Origin: Eubacteriales bacterium
GTDB taxonomy: Bacteria > Bacillota > Clostridia > Lachnospirales > Lachnospiraceae
NCBI GenBank assembly: GCA_030536575.1
Contig: JAUNPS010000003.1
Span: forward strand, 62,001 to 126,000
Direction: 5' to 3'
Length of the DNA: 64,000 nt
The notes below the pieces were generated by a model. That model worked only from the letters and a program-made list of their open reading frames with translations. It had not been told where the DNA came from and made no database searches. The first letter of the stretch is position 1. Every line of letters starts with the position of its first letter. Below, piece after piece: positions 1 through 7,922 of this stretch. A program made the position numbers and the translations under genes.

Positions 1-251
1 CGCCGTATAAGGAAATCGGAAAGGAGCTTGGCTGCATCTGCGAATGCGGCTTTACCCCGATGGAAGCCATCCAGGCCGCGACGAAGAACGGCGCTTACCT
101 GATGAAAATGGCAGACCAGACCGGGACGCTGGAGGCCGGGAAGCTGGCGGATATTCTGGTTGTGGACGGTGATCCGTCCAAGGAGATCGGAATGCTGGGC
201 GATGCGGATCATGTGCGTCACGTGTGGATTGGCGGCAAAAAGATGAAGTAG
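1..251 (+). CDS. Amidohydrolase family protein (COG1228, imidazolonepropionase/prolidase-like), C-terminal end only
   Basis: Only the last 82 codons are in the window. The reading frame is open from base 3 and ends at TAG 249-251. The tail has the features of metal-dependent amidohydrolases of the COG1228 group: a helix with TPMEAIQAATKNGA, then G-x-L-E-A-G-K-L-A-D-I-L-V-V-D-G-D-P and a final strand ending VWIGGKKMK. The complete amidohydrolase at 22848-24113 ends in a very similar way, so the two are probably paralogues. It lies 11 bases upstream of an S9 peptidase and is probably cotranscribed with it. COG1228 members include prolidases and imidazolonepropionases. The active site is outside the window, so the substrate cannot be called. 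Confidence 0.85.
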   Translation, partial: PYKEIGKELGCICECGFTPMEAIQAATKNGAYLMKMADQTGTLEAGKLADILVVDGDPSKEIGMLGDADHVRHVWIGGKKMK

Positions 252-262
252 GAGGGTGCGCT

Positions 263-2434
263 TTGGAAAAGAAAAAGCTGGATTTTGAGAATCTGCGGGA
301 TGTGGTATGGATTTCGGAGCCCGCGCTGTCGCCGGATGGAACCAGGGCGGCTTATGTGAAAGGGATTTCGGATTATGATTCCGGGCAGGTGAAGACCAGG
401 ATTCTGGAAAAAAATTTGGAGACTGGGGAGGTCTGGGAAGCGGCGCTTTCCAGGATGGTTCAGAAGAACCCGGTCTATTCGCCGGATGGAAAGAAGCTGG
501 CGTTTTTGGCTTCGGACGGAAGGCCGTGGCAGGTTTGGGTGAAGAAGCAAGGGGAGGAGCCGGTGCAGGCGACGCATCTGCGCCATGGGGCGGCGAACCC
601 GGTTTTTTCTCCGGACGGCGGGAAGCTGGCGTTTGAAATGAAGTATTTTCCGTGGGAGGACGCGGAGCTGTTCCGGGAAATGACCGTGGAAGAGTACGAA
701 GCTTTCCGGAAAGCGCGTGAAGAGGAGCCGAAGGTGATTGAGAACCTGATTTATAAGTTGGACGAGGCCTATGGGATGCTGGATGGCAGCCGGACGGGTA
801 TCGGGGTTCTGACGCTGGAAACGATGGCGTGCGAGCGGGTGACGCCCGCGGATGTTTCTTATGGGGTTCCGAGTTTTCTGGACGGCGGGAAATGTGTGGC
901 GTGCTATGGGTATCCGCATACGCATTGTAAGGAAATGAGTGCGGAGATTTACCGGATTGAGCTGGAGACAGGAGCCGTGCGGCAGATTGAACGGAGTGTG
1001 CCGTCGTATTATGGGCTTCCAATTCAGGAGGATGCGGAAGGGAATTTCCTGTATTGCGGGGTGCATATGGATCGGGGCGCGGCGATGCCGGAGATTTTTC
1101 GGGTTGCGCCGGAGGGCGGAGAGAGTGCGCTTTTGTTTGCGACAGATCCGGTTTGCCATGGGATTGACCCGCTGTTGTCGGGGGATGCGCATTTGCCGCA
1201 GAAGGATTGTGCGTTCCGGCAGGATGGGGAAGGGAAGCTGTATTTTCTGTCCTACCATATGGGGCGGAGCAATGTGTTCTGCTGGGATGGGGAGAAGATT
1301 TCCCAGATGACGGAGGAAGCGTGCGTTCTGAGCTTTGATGGGCCGGTGGATGGGAAAATGCTGGTGCTGAAAGCAGAGTGGAACGAACCGGCGGAGCTGT
1401 ATCTGCTGCGGCAGAATGAGGCGGGAAGGTTTGTGGAAGAATGCCGGGTTACGCGGAGCAATGAGTGGCTGGAAGAGTATGAGATGTTTGAGCCGGTTCC
1501 GGTTTCGGTAAGGAGCCGGGATGGGAAGGCTGAGATCCGGGGCTGGGTGATGGTGCCGGAGAGCGCCGAAAGGCAAGGCCGGGCGGAAAATCCGGGGGCC
1601 TCGGAAGGGGCAGACCGGGTGCAGGCACCGGAAAGCGCCGAAGGCCAGAGCCAGGCGCAGAGGTCGGAAGCCGCCGAAAAGCAGAACCAGGCAGGAGCTA
1701 AACCTCAGCCGCAGTCCCCGCAAATTCCAGCTGTCTTGGACATCCACGGAGGCCCGGAATCCTGCTACGCCGCCGGATTTTTCTACGAGGCCCAAATGAT
1801 GGCCTCCAAAGGCATGGCCGTCCTGTTCTGCGACCCGCGGGGCGCTTCCGGCTACGGGCCGGAGTTCATGCAGGACGCTTACGCTTACGGACAGGAAGCG
1901 GTGGACGATTATCTGGAATTTGTGGAAGAGGCGTGCAGGCGCTTCCCGCAGATTGACCGGAAACGGGTTGGCGTGACCGGAGGTAGCTACGGCGGCCATA
2001 TGACGAACAAACTGATTTCCGTGACCGACGCGTTCGCGGCGGCTGTGACCCAGCGCACCTGGGTGAATCCATCCACTTCCTATGGAACCGGGGATATGGG
2101 CTTTTACAGTGCCGCGCCGCAGACGGTTAGTTTCCAGGAATATATGGAGAACCGGGCGAGGAACAGCATCATGAAATATGTGCGGAATATCCACGTGCCG
2201 CTGTTAATCCTGCATGGGGAAAAGGATTACCGCTGCGCGCTGGAGCAGGGCGAGCAGGTCTATCATGCCCTGCGCTCGCTCAAGCCGGAACTTCCGGTGA
2301 AAATCGTGATCTTTCCGGGAGAGAACCATGCGGTCACCAGAGCGGGGCTTTTGCATAACCAGATCCGCCATATGAAGGAAATGACCGAGTGGTTTGAAAC
2401 GTATCTGGGAGAGGAGGCAGGCCGGAATGCGTAA
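263..2434 (+). CDS. S9 family peptidase (prolyl oligopeptidase / acylaminoacyl-peptidase type)
   Basis: A 723-residue cytoplasmic serine peptidase with no signal peptide. The N-terminal part carries repeated SPDG motifs of a beta-propeller (WD40-like/DPP-type); the C-terminal 240 residues are an alpha/beta hydrolase with GGSYGG. The inferred triad is Ser575, Asp655 (HGEKD) and His689 (GENHA). An upstream in-frame ATG exists at 224, but the chosen start is TTG 263 because AGGAGGG at 250-256 is correctly spaced from it and the earlier ATG lies inside the preceding gene. A low-complexity 36-bp tandem repeat (1558-1701) sits at the propeller-hydrolase junction. The stop overlaps the next S9 gene by 8 bases. 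S9 enzymes cleave oligopeptides, often after Pro or from acylated N-termini; the specificity here is unknown. Confidence 0.93.
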   Translation: MEKKKLDFENLRDVVWISEPALSPDGTRAAYVKGISDYDSGQVKTRILEKNLETGEVWEAALSRMVQKNPVYSPDGKKLAFLASDGRPWQVWVKKQGEEPVQATHLRHGAANPVFSPDGGKLAFEMKYFPWEDAELFREMTVEEYEAFRKAREEEPKVIENLIYKLDEAYGMLDGSRTGIGVLTLETMACERVTPADVSYGVPSFLDGGKCVACYGYPHTHCKEMSAEIYRIELETGAVRQIERSVPSYYGLPIQEDAEGNFLYCGVHMDRGAAMPEIFRVAPEGGESALLFATDPVCHGIDPLLSGDAHLPQKDCAFRQDGEGKLYFLSYHMGRSNVFCWDGEKISQMTEEACVLSFDGPVDGKMLVLKAEWNEPAELYLLRQNEAGRFVEECRVTRSNEWLEEYEMFEPVPVSVRSRDGKAEIRGWVMVPESAERQGRAENPGASEGADRVQAPESAEGQSQAQRSEAAEKQNQAGAKPQPQSPQIPAVLDIHGGPESCYAAGFFYEAQMMASKGMAVLFCDPRGASGYGPEFMQDAYAYGQEAVDDYLEFVEEACRRFPQIDRKRVGVTGGSYGGHMTNKLISVTDAFAAAVTQRTWVNPSTSYGTGDMGFYSAAPQTVSFQEYMENRARNSIMKYVRNIHVPLLILHGEKDYRCALEQGEQVYHALRSLKPELPVKIVIFPGENHAVTRAGLLHNQIRHMKEMTEWFETYLGEEAGRNA
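1558..1701 (+). repeat. 36-bp in-frame tandem repeat, four degenerate copies
   Basis: Four consecutive 36-base units (1558, 1594, 1630, 1666) encode 12-residue variants such as ESAERQGRAENP and ESAEGQSQAQRS. They lie just before the hydrolase domain of the S9 peptidase and form an Ala/Glu/Gln-rich linker that standard S9 enzymes lack. Confidence 0.75.
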
Positions 2435-4424
2435 AAAGAAATTTGAAATCAAGGACTATGAGAAAATCGTATATGTTTCCGAGCCGGATTACTCCGAAAA
2501 AGGGAAGATGCTGGCATTTACCCTTCGGAAGTTTCAGGACGGGGACTACATTCAGGAGGTTTTCATAAAGACGGAAAACGGAGAGAAAAAAATCACAGCC
2601 GGAGGACGCAGGGAATGCGTACCGCGTTTCTCGCCGGACGGAACAAAATTCGCATTCTTATCGGACGCGAATGGAATCATGCAGCTTTGGATAGGCGAGT
2701 GTGCGCCAAGTGCGGAGAAAAAGCCGGAACCCGTGGCTACGCTGGCCGTGCCCGCGAACATAGTCTGCGTAGCAACGCCCTCGGACGCCCAGGTCACTGA
2801 CTATGCCTGGTCACCCGACAGCACCACCCTCCTCTGGCTCGGCGAACGAAACCTGACCAGGAAGACCACCCCGCTCGCCTGGGCCGACCCCATTGTCGCC
2901 ACTGGCTCCTCCTACCGCCGCGAATCCGACGGTGGATGGCAGAAATCGCGTGAAACTACGGTAAATCTCTGGAACCTGTCCGCCAATGAAGAACAGATTC
3001 TGCACACCAGCAACGAAATCCTCAAAAATCCGGCCTGGTCTTCAGACGGAAAAACCATTACCTGGACGGAAAGCGCCGTATCCGAAGAATACGATATGGA
3101 ACTGACCCTGGCGGCCGGCGAAGGAGCCTGCCGTGGAAACGAACCTCTGGTAGCCGGCGAAGGAGCCTGCCGTGGAAACGAACCTCTGGCGGCCGGCGAA
3201 GGAGCCTGCCGCGAAAACAACCCCTCGGCCGCCAGCAAAGCAGTCCGCGTGGAAAACGAACCCCTGACAGGCACAGGCGACCTTCCAGACGAAGTCCTTC
3301 CTTTTGTTATCAACGGCTCACCCTTCCCGGAAAAGAACCGCCTTTTTTGCGGCACCGGCATCCCGGACACCCGCGCCGTCATCGCCACAAAAGCAGGCAG
3401 AACCGCCGTCTACCTGGTCACAGCCCACGAAGAAACCCAAACCTGGAAAAAACTGACCGACGGCACCGGAACCTACTCCGCCCTCTGCCAGGGCGAACCC
3501 GGCTTCCTCTACGCCCTCCGCAGCGACTGGCGCAGACCCTTCGAAATAGTAAAAATCAGCCTGGCAGACGGCACAGTAACCCAGGTCACCGACCATAACC
3601 CCTGGCTGGAAGAAACCATAACAGGCAATGTATGCGCTTACCAGATTCCTTCCCTGGACGGAAACGTAACTTTGGACGGCTGGCTCATGCGCCCCGCCAT
3701 GGAAACCGAACCGGAACCCGGCAGCATCCCTGCCGTCCTCCTGATCCACGGCGGCCCGGCCAGCTTCTATGGCGACGCCTTTAACCCGGAAGCCGAGCTT
3801 TTAGCCGCCGCCGGAATGGCCGTCCTGATGCCGAATCCCAGAGGGAGCAGCGGCTACGGAGCCGCCTTCGGCAAAAACGAACTGGGCTACGACGGCACCG
3901 CTTATCAGGATTTGCTGTACTATCTGGACAATGCCCTGCGCGCCTTCCCGTGGATCGACGCGAACCGCCTGGGTGTGGCCGGCGGCAGCTACGGCGGCTA
4001 CATGGCCGCCTGGATGGCCGGCCACTGCAAACGCTTCCGCGCCGCCGCTGTCCTGCGCGGCCTGTTAAACTTCCAGTTCCTCGTCCTGACCTCCGAAGCC
4101 GCCGGACAGCCGGGCATGCTCGAAGAACCGAAAGATTACGAAGATTTCCTGCTGCGCGCCGTGCGGGAGTCGCCGACCACCTATGCCCAGGACATGGACA
4201 TTCCCATGCTGATCATGCACGGGGAAGACGACGTATGCTGTCCGGTGGACGGCGCACACCAGCTCTACGTAGGCGTGAAGGACACCCACCCGGATCTTCC
4301 GGTGAAACTGATCCTGTTCCCGAAAACGGGACACAAGATCCGCGCCGCACGCCTGGACTACTACGAGCGCTACGAACAGGAGCTGGTTAATTGGATGAAA
4401 AGTTACTGTTCAGACAGTACCTGA
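2427..4424 (+). CDS. S9 family peptidase (acylaminoacyl-peptidase-like) with altered C-terminus
   Basis: A 665-residue paralogue of the preceding gene. It starts at ATG 2427 behind GAGGAGGC (2411-2418), inside the end of the upstream gene, so translation is probably coupled. The N-terminal propeller has SPDG/SPDS repeats, and the C-terminal hydrolase has a GGSYGGY nucleophile elbow. The inferred triad is Ser521, Asp602 (HGEDD) and His636. A four-copy 39-bp repeat (3111-3266) inserts a linker in the propeller. The last seven residues (SYCSDST) and the stop codon are contributed by the MITE-like element at 4402-4567, so the native C-terminus was probably replaced by the insertion. The triad lies upstream of this, so activity may be kept. 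By eye, the 3' two thirds use mainly C-ending codons. Confidence 0.92.
   Translation: MRKKKFEIKDYEKIVYVSEPDYSEKGKMLAFTLRKFQDGDYIQEVFIKTENGEKKITAGGRRECVPRFSPDGTKFAFLSDANGIMQLWIGECAPSAEKKPEPVATLAVPANIVCVATPSDAQVTDYAWSPDSTTLLWLGERNLTRKTTPLAWADPIVATGSSYRRESDGGWQKSRETTVNLWNLSANEEQILHTSNEILKNPAWSSDGKTITWTESAVSEEYDMELTLAAGEGACRGNEPLVAGEGACRGNEPLAAGEGACRENNPSAASKAVRVENEPLTGTGDLPDEVLPFVINGSPFPEKNRLFCGTGIPDTRAVIATKAGRTAVYLVTAHEETQTWKKLTDGTGTYSALCQGEPGFLYALRSDWRRPFEIVKISLADGTVTQVTDHNPWLEETITGNVCAYQIPSLDGNVTLDGWLMRPAMETEPEPGSIPAVLLIHGGPASFYGDAFNPEAELLAAAGMAVLMPNPRGSSGYGAAFGKNELGYDGTAYQDLLYYLDNALRAFPWIDANRLGVAGGSYGGYMAAWMAGHCKRFRAAAVLRGLLNFQFLVLTSEAAGQPGMLEEPKDYEDFLLRAVRESPTTYAQDMDIPMLIMHGEDDVCCPVDGAHQLYVGVKDTHPDLPVKLILFPKTGHKIRAARLDYYERYEQELVNWMKSYCSDST
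3111..3266 (+). repeat. 39-bp in-frame tandem repeat, four copies
   Basis: Units start at 3111, 3150, 3189 and 3228. The first two are nearly identical, the third diverges at its end and the fourth is degenerate. Each encodes 13 residues of the type AGEGACRGNEPL, so the array adds about 52 residues to the propeller of the S9 peptidase. Confidence 0.85.
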
Positions 4425-4567
4425 GCACTTAGCTGCGACGCGAAGCTAGTCCTTTAGGGCTCAGGTACGTAAGAACGTGATTCAGGCGTGAGCAGGCTCT
4501 TTTGCGAAGCAAAACTTAAAATGAGCCTGCGAATCGTTACTGGAACGAGGTACGAGTGAACAGTAAT
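4402..4567. mobile_element. MITE-like palindromic element (about 166 bp)
   Basis: The ends carry a perfect 10-base inverted repeat, TTACTGTTCA at 4403-4412 and TGAACAGTAA at 4557-4566. Inside are two long hairpins: GTACCTGAGC 4417-4426 pairs with GCTCAGGTAC 4459-4468, with a nested TAGCT/AGCTA; and GCAGGCTC 4492-4499 pairs with GAGCCTGC 4523-4530, with a nested TTTTGC/GCAAAA. There is no coding capacity. This is the architecture of a non-autonomous miniature element. It is inserted at the 3' end of the S9 gene and ends 30 bases before the next start codon. The hairpins could also act as an mRNA structure between the two genes. No clear target-site duplication is visible. Confidence 0.7.
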
Positions 4568-4596
4568 GATGAAAAAATATCTGGAGGGATAAACGA

Positions 4597-5997
4597 ATGG
4601 AAAACTGGACACCCGCCCATTTCGAGGCAAAAGGAACCATACAAACCCAAAACGGCCCGGTCAGCTACCTGGCCATTTCCGAAGACCATGTCTTCTATGA
4701 CGAAACCGGCGCGCCCGAAGCGACGATTTTCTCTTATTCATATTTCCGGGCAGACGCCCCGCAGGCAGACAGGCCCGTTTTATTCGTCTATAACGGCGGC
4801 CCCGGCTCCTCCTGCGTGTGGATGCACACCGGCATGATGGGCCCCTGGCGGATGAAATACGAAGACGCTGTGCATCCCCCGGTGAACCCGCCCTACGAAA
4901 TGAAAGAAAACGACGACTGGCTGCTGGACACCTGCGATATTGTCATGGTTGATCCGGTGGGAACCGGCTACGCAAGGCTTTTGAAACCGGAAAAAGCCGA
5001 ACGCTACTACGGCCCCGGAAATGACGCCTGGGCGATCGCGGAATTTATCGAAGCATGGCTCCGCAAATACGACCGGCGGAACAGCCCCATCTACCTGGCC
5101 GGAGAGAGCTACGGAACCATCCGCACGCCCCTTCTCGTCCAGGAGCTGATGTGCGGCCCCACAGGGGCTGCCGGAAAAATGCGCGGAATTCCGGTAAAAG
5201 GCGTATTGCTCCTGGGAACCGTTCTGGATATCGGGGCAACGCCCCTTCCGGTTCCGCGGGAACCCATGGATCTCTATACCGAAGCCGCCGTGGCTTGGTA
5301 TCACAAGCCGGAAGGGAAGAAACCTCTCCGGGGACACCTCGAAGATGCCTGGAAGTTTGGAACTGGGAAATACCTGACCAGCCTCTATTTAAAGAACAGC
5401 CTGTCCGCGCAGGAAAGACAGGAGCTGGCCGAAACCCTGACCTATTTCACGGATGTGGATGCCGCCTATTTTAAGGAGCACGACTACCGGATTACGCTGG
5501 ATGAATTTTCACATCAGGTCGGAAAAAGCCGCGGATTTGACGTTGGACTGTACGACGGGCGCTATACGATGCCGCATACCGAACGCACGGAACTCCTCGA
5601 TCCGGTGATCGACGATCCCGCCATGGGAGCATATACCCCGTCCATGACCGCCGCGATGGAGACGATTCTGAAGAAAAAGCTGAACATTGTGCTGGATCGG
5701 GAGTACAAAGCCATTGCATTTAAGGAAGTCAACATGCATTGGAAATTCGAATACCTCGTGCCGCCGCGCACCTGCCTGGAACGCGCCGCCCGCCGGAATC
5801 CGGACTTCCGCATCTTCCTGGGAGCCGGACTCTACGACCTCGTAACCAGCCCTGGCTACGCCCGTGCGCTGAAAAACCAGCTCGACGTCGCCCCGGAACA
5901 GATCGTTCATCACGAATACGAATCCGGCCACATGCCATACCTTGGTGAAGAAAGCTTCCACCGCCTGGTCGGGGATATCCGCGCATTCATCCGATAG
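4597..5997 (+). CDS. S10 family serine carboxypeptidase-like peptidase
   Basis: A 466-residue protein of the serine carboxypeptidase family. It has the oxyanion-side motif NGGPGSS, the DPVGTGYARL stretch and the nucleophile elbow GESYG. The inferred triad is Ser171, Asp414 (GAGLYDLVTS) and His445 (ESGHMPY). No signal peptide is seen, unlike the vacuolar or lysosomal eukaryotic members, so it should act on peptides in the cytoplasm, removing C-terminal residues. GGAGGG at 4583-4588 precedes ATG 4597. It lies just downstream of the MITE-like element. Two paralogues are at 15732 and 17151. S10 proteins are uncommon in bacteria, and their substrate preference cannot be read from sequence. Confidence 0.9.
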   Translation: MENWTPAHFEAKGTIQTQNGPVSYLAISEDHVFYDETGAPEATIFSYSYFRADAPQADRPVLFVYNGGPGSSCVWMHTGMMGPWRMKYEDAVHPPVNPPYEMKENDDWLLDTCDIVMVDPVGTGYARLLKPEKAERYYGPGNDAWAIAEFIEAWLRKYDRRNSPIYLAGESYGTIRTPLLVQELMCGPTGAAGKMRGIPVKGVLLLGTVLDIGATPLPVPREPMDLYTEAAVAWYHKPEGKKPLRGHLEDAWKFGTGKYLTSLYLKNSLSAQERQELAETLTYFTDVDAAYFKEHDYRITLDEFSHQVGKSRGFDVGLYDGRYTMPHTERTELLDPVIDDPAMGAYTPSMTAAMETILKKKLNIVLDREYKAIAFKEVNMHWKFEYLVPPRTCLERAARRNPDFRIFLGAGLYDLVTSPGYARALKNQLDVAPEQIVHHEYESGHMPYLGEESFHRLVGDIRAFIR

Positions 5998-6148
5998 AAA
6001 GGAACCTACTGCCGAATCGACCGACGCGGTGCTGTGGCCCGCGGCCCGGCAGGGATCCCCAATCCCAAACGGCCCGGCGGTCAGCCACACTCGCCGCCCG
6101 CGCCCGCCTCGAATCCGACAAAAAAATTGAAAAACCATCAATTAATAG

Positions 6149-6177
6149 TTGACAAAATGTTGCATTTAAGATAAAAT
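6149..6177 (+). promoter_or_regulatory. Sigma-A promoter for the first oligopeptide importer operon
   Basis: TTGACA (6149-6154), a 17-base spacer and TAAAAT (6172-6177), about 65 bases upstream of the binding-protein start, in an AT-rich patch after 150 bases of GC-rich non-coding DNA. Bases 5998-6148 show no other recognisable feature. Confidence 0.8.
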
Positions 6178-6240
6178 TTAGCATTATATACTTTATCAAG
6201 TTGAAGCGAAAAATTTTATCAAACCCAAGGAGGAGCCATT

Positions 6241-7857
6241 ATGAAAAAAGCGAAAATCGCCATCCTGCTCTGCGCCGCCATGACCATGTCCCTGGCCGCC
6301 GGAGCCGTCACCACCTACGCGGAAGAAACCTCCGCAAAAGTCCTGAACATCGGCTGGCCCTACGAACCGTCCACCTTAGACCCCGCCCGCGCCGTCGAAG
6401 ACGCCAGCTACCGCATCCTGCGCATGACCGGCGAAGCCCTCCTGCGCAACGTGGAAAACGAAGCGGAACCCGGCTGCGCAGAAAGCTACGAAGTCACCGA
6501 CGACCACATGGAATACGTGTTCCACTTAAGAGAAGACAACGCCTTCTCGGACGGCACGCCCATCACCGCCAACGACTTCAAATACACCCTGGAACGCCTC
6601 CTGAATGCCGAAGGAGCCTACGAAGGAGCCAGCACCGGCTACATTATTAAAAATGCAGAAAAATATTACAACGGCGAATGCGACATCAGCGAGCTCGGCA
6701 TCGAAGTCGTTGACGACTACACCCTGAAGCTGACCCTGGAATACCCCACCTACCCGATCACCTTCACGAACTGGGCGTTCATCCCGGTAAGCGAAGCCAA
6801 ATCCGACGAACTGGGCGTATCCTACGGCGCAGAAGCTGAAAACATGCTGACCAACGGCCCGTTCACCGTAGCGAGCTGGGTACATGACTCCGAAGTCGTT
6901 CTGGAAAAGAACCCGAACTACTGGAACGCAGATGCCGTAAACCTGGATCAGATCGTCTGCAAGCTGAACGCTAAAGGCGACACCGCCGTGGACATGCTCC
7001 TGGCAGGCGAACTGGACATGGCGAACATGGACAGCCAGATGCAGGCCGACACCCTGACCAGCAGCGGCTTTATTGCTGAGATGATCAACAACGGACTGGA
7101 AGAACTCCACATTAACCATACCGGAAAGACCGAAGAAACCGGTTTATTCCTGTCCAACACGAACTTCCGCAAAGCTTTGAACTATGCCATCGACCGTGAC
7201 GCTCTGGTAGCGGCCGCCTACACCACCGACCAGGCGACCACCCGCTTCATCAGCTCCACCGAAGCAGGCGTAGAGGGAACCTTCCAGGAAGAATATCCGT
7301 ATGAAGGCTGGACGACTTCGGCGGATGCGGAAAAAGCCCAGGAATGCTTAAACGCAGCTCTGGAAGAGCTTGGGAAAACCGCGGACGAAATCCCGACCTT
7401 CACGATGATGTGCTATGATTCGAATACGAATATGATCGCCCTGAACGCGATTATGGATATGTGGAACAAAACCCTCGGCATCAACTGCGAGATCGACGCA
7501 CAGCCGATCCAGAACATGATCCAGAAAGCCTATGCCGGCGACTACGATTTCTGGAAGGGCGCAATTGCCACCTCTACGATCGATGCCCTGGATCTGTTCA
7601 ATTACTACACGACTTCAGACGGCATGTTTAATTACAGCAATGAAGAGTACGACAGTCTCTACAACGCGACCAGAGACGCCGTAACCTGGCAGGAGCGCAA
7701 AGACAACATGTTCGAACTGGAACAACTCTTCTGCGAAGAAGTCGTAGACCTTGTCATCACCTGGCCGGGCGAATACGTGGTATACAGCGAAAACGTAACC
7801 GGGGCAACGATGGATATGGTATCCGTAGATGTAACCTTCGCGGATATCACCGAATAA
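6241..7857 (+). CDS. Peptide ABC transporter substrate-binding protein (SBP family 5)
   Basis: A 538-residue extracytoplasmic oligopeptide-binding protein of the OppA/DppA type. AAGGAGGAG (6227-6235) precedes ATG 6241. Residues 1-27 are a signal peptide (basic start, hydrophobic core, TTYA cleavage region). Family features include the N-terminal GWPYEPSTLDPARA segment, the FHLREDNAFSDGTPITANDF motif and the NGPFTVASW region. The signal peptide has no lipobox cysteine at the cleavage site, unusual for a Gram-positive binding protein. It is the first gene of the importer operon and is followed by a terminator-like hairpin that would make it more abundant than the permeases. Peptide specificity is not evident. 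Confidence 0.93.
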   Translation: MKKAKIAILLCAAMTMSLAAGAVTTYAEETSAKVLNIGWPYEPSTLDPARAVEDASYRILRMTGEALLRNVENEAEPGCAESYEVTDDHMEYVFHLREDNAFSDGTPITANDFKYTLERLLNAEGAYEGASTGYIIKNAEKYYNGECDISELGIEVVDDYTLKLTLEYPTYPITFTNWAFIPVSEAKSDELGVSYGAEAENMLTNGPFTVASWVHDSEVVLEKNPNYWNADAVNLDQIVCKLNAKGDTAVDMLLAGELDMANMDSQMQADTLTSSGFIAEMINNGLEELHINHTGKTEETGLFLSNTNFRKALNYAIDRDALVAAAYTTDQATTRFISSTEAGVEGTFQEEYPYEGWTTSADAEKAQECLNAALEELGKTADEIPTFTMMCYDSNTNMIALNAIMDMWNKTLGINCEIDAQPIQNMIQKAYAGDYDFWKGAIATSTIDALDLFNYYTTSDGMFNYSNEEYDSLYNATRDAVTWQERKDNMFELEQLFCEEVVDLVITWPGEYVVYSENVTGATMDMVSVDVTFADITE

Positions 7858-7865
7858 GATTCAAT

Positions 7866-7898
7866 GGGGAAAGCAATGCAGCGAGGCTTTCCCCTTTT
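7866..7898 (+). terminator. Intra-operon terminator/attenuator hairpin
   Basis: GGGGAAAGC (7866-7874) pairs with GCTTTCCCC (7886-7894) and is followed by TTTT. It lies between the binding-protein gene and the PLP enzyme gene. No new promoter is seen before 7923, so partial read-through is likely. Confidence 0.8.
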
Positions 7899-7922
7899 CA
7901 TTCTAAAACTGCGGAGGAACCT

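Noticed and set aside
224-262. Upstream ATG of the first S9 gene
   Set aside because: It lies within the previous coding frame and lacks an RBS, whereas TTG 263 follows a strong one.
218-2194. Long open frame (658 codons) on the minus strand
   Set aside because: It is a shadow of the S9 peptidase: Arg/Pro/His-rich, without domain motifs or RBS. The same applies to long minus-strand frames at 20593-22206, 25822-27090, 32579-33850, 35057-36670 and 42104-43882.
4556-4837. 93-codon frame starting at the MITE end
   Set aside because: It overlaps the S10 gene in another frame, has Pro/Arg/Thr-rich shadow composition and no family motif.
5998-6148. Small gene or RNA in the GC-rich gap before the first importer
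   Set aside because: No RBS-led frame, no clear hairpin with U-tract and no known RNA motif could be found.
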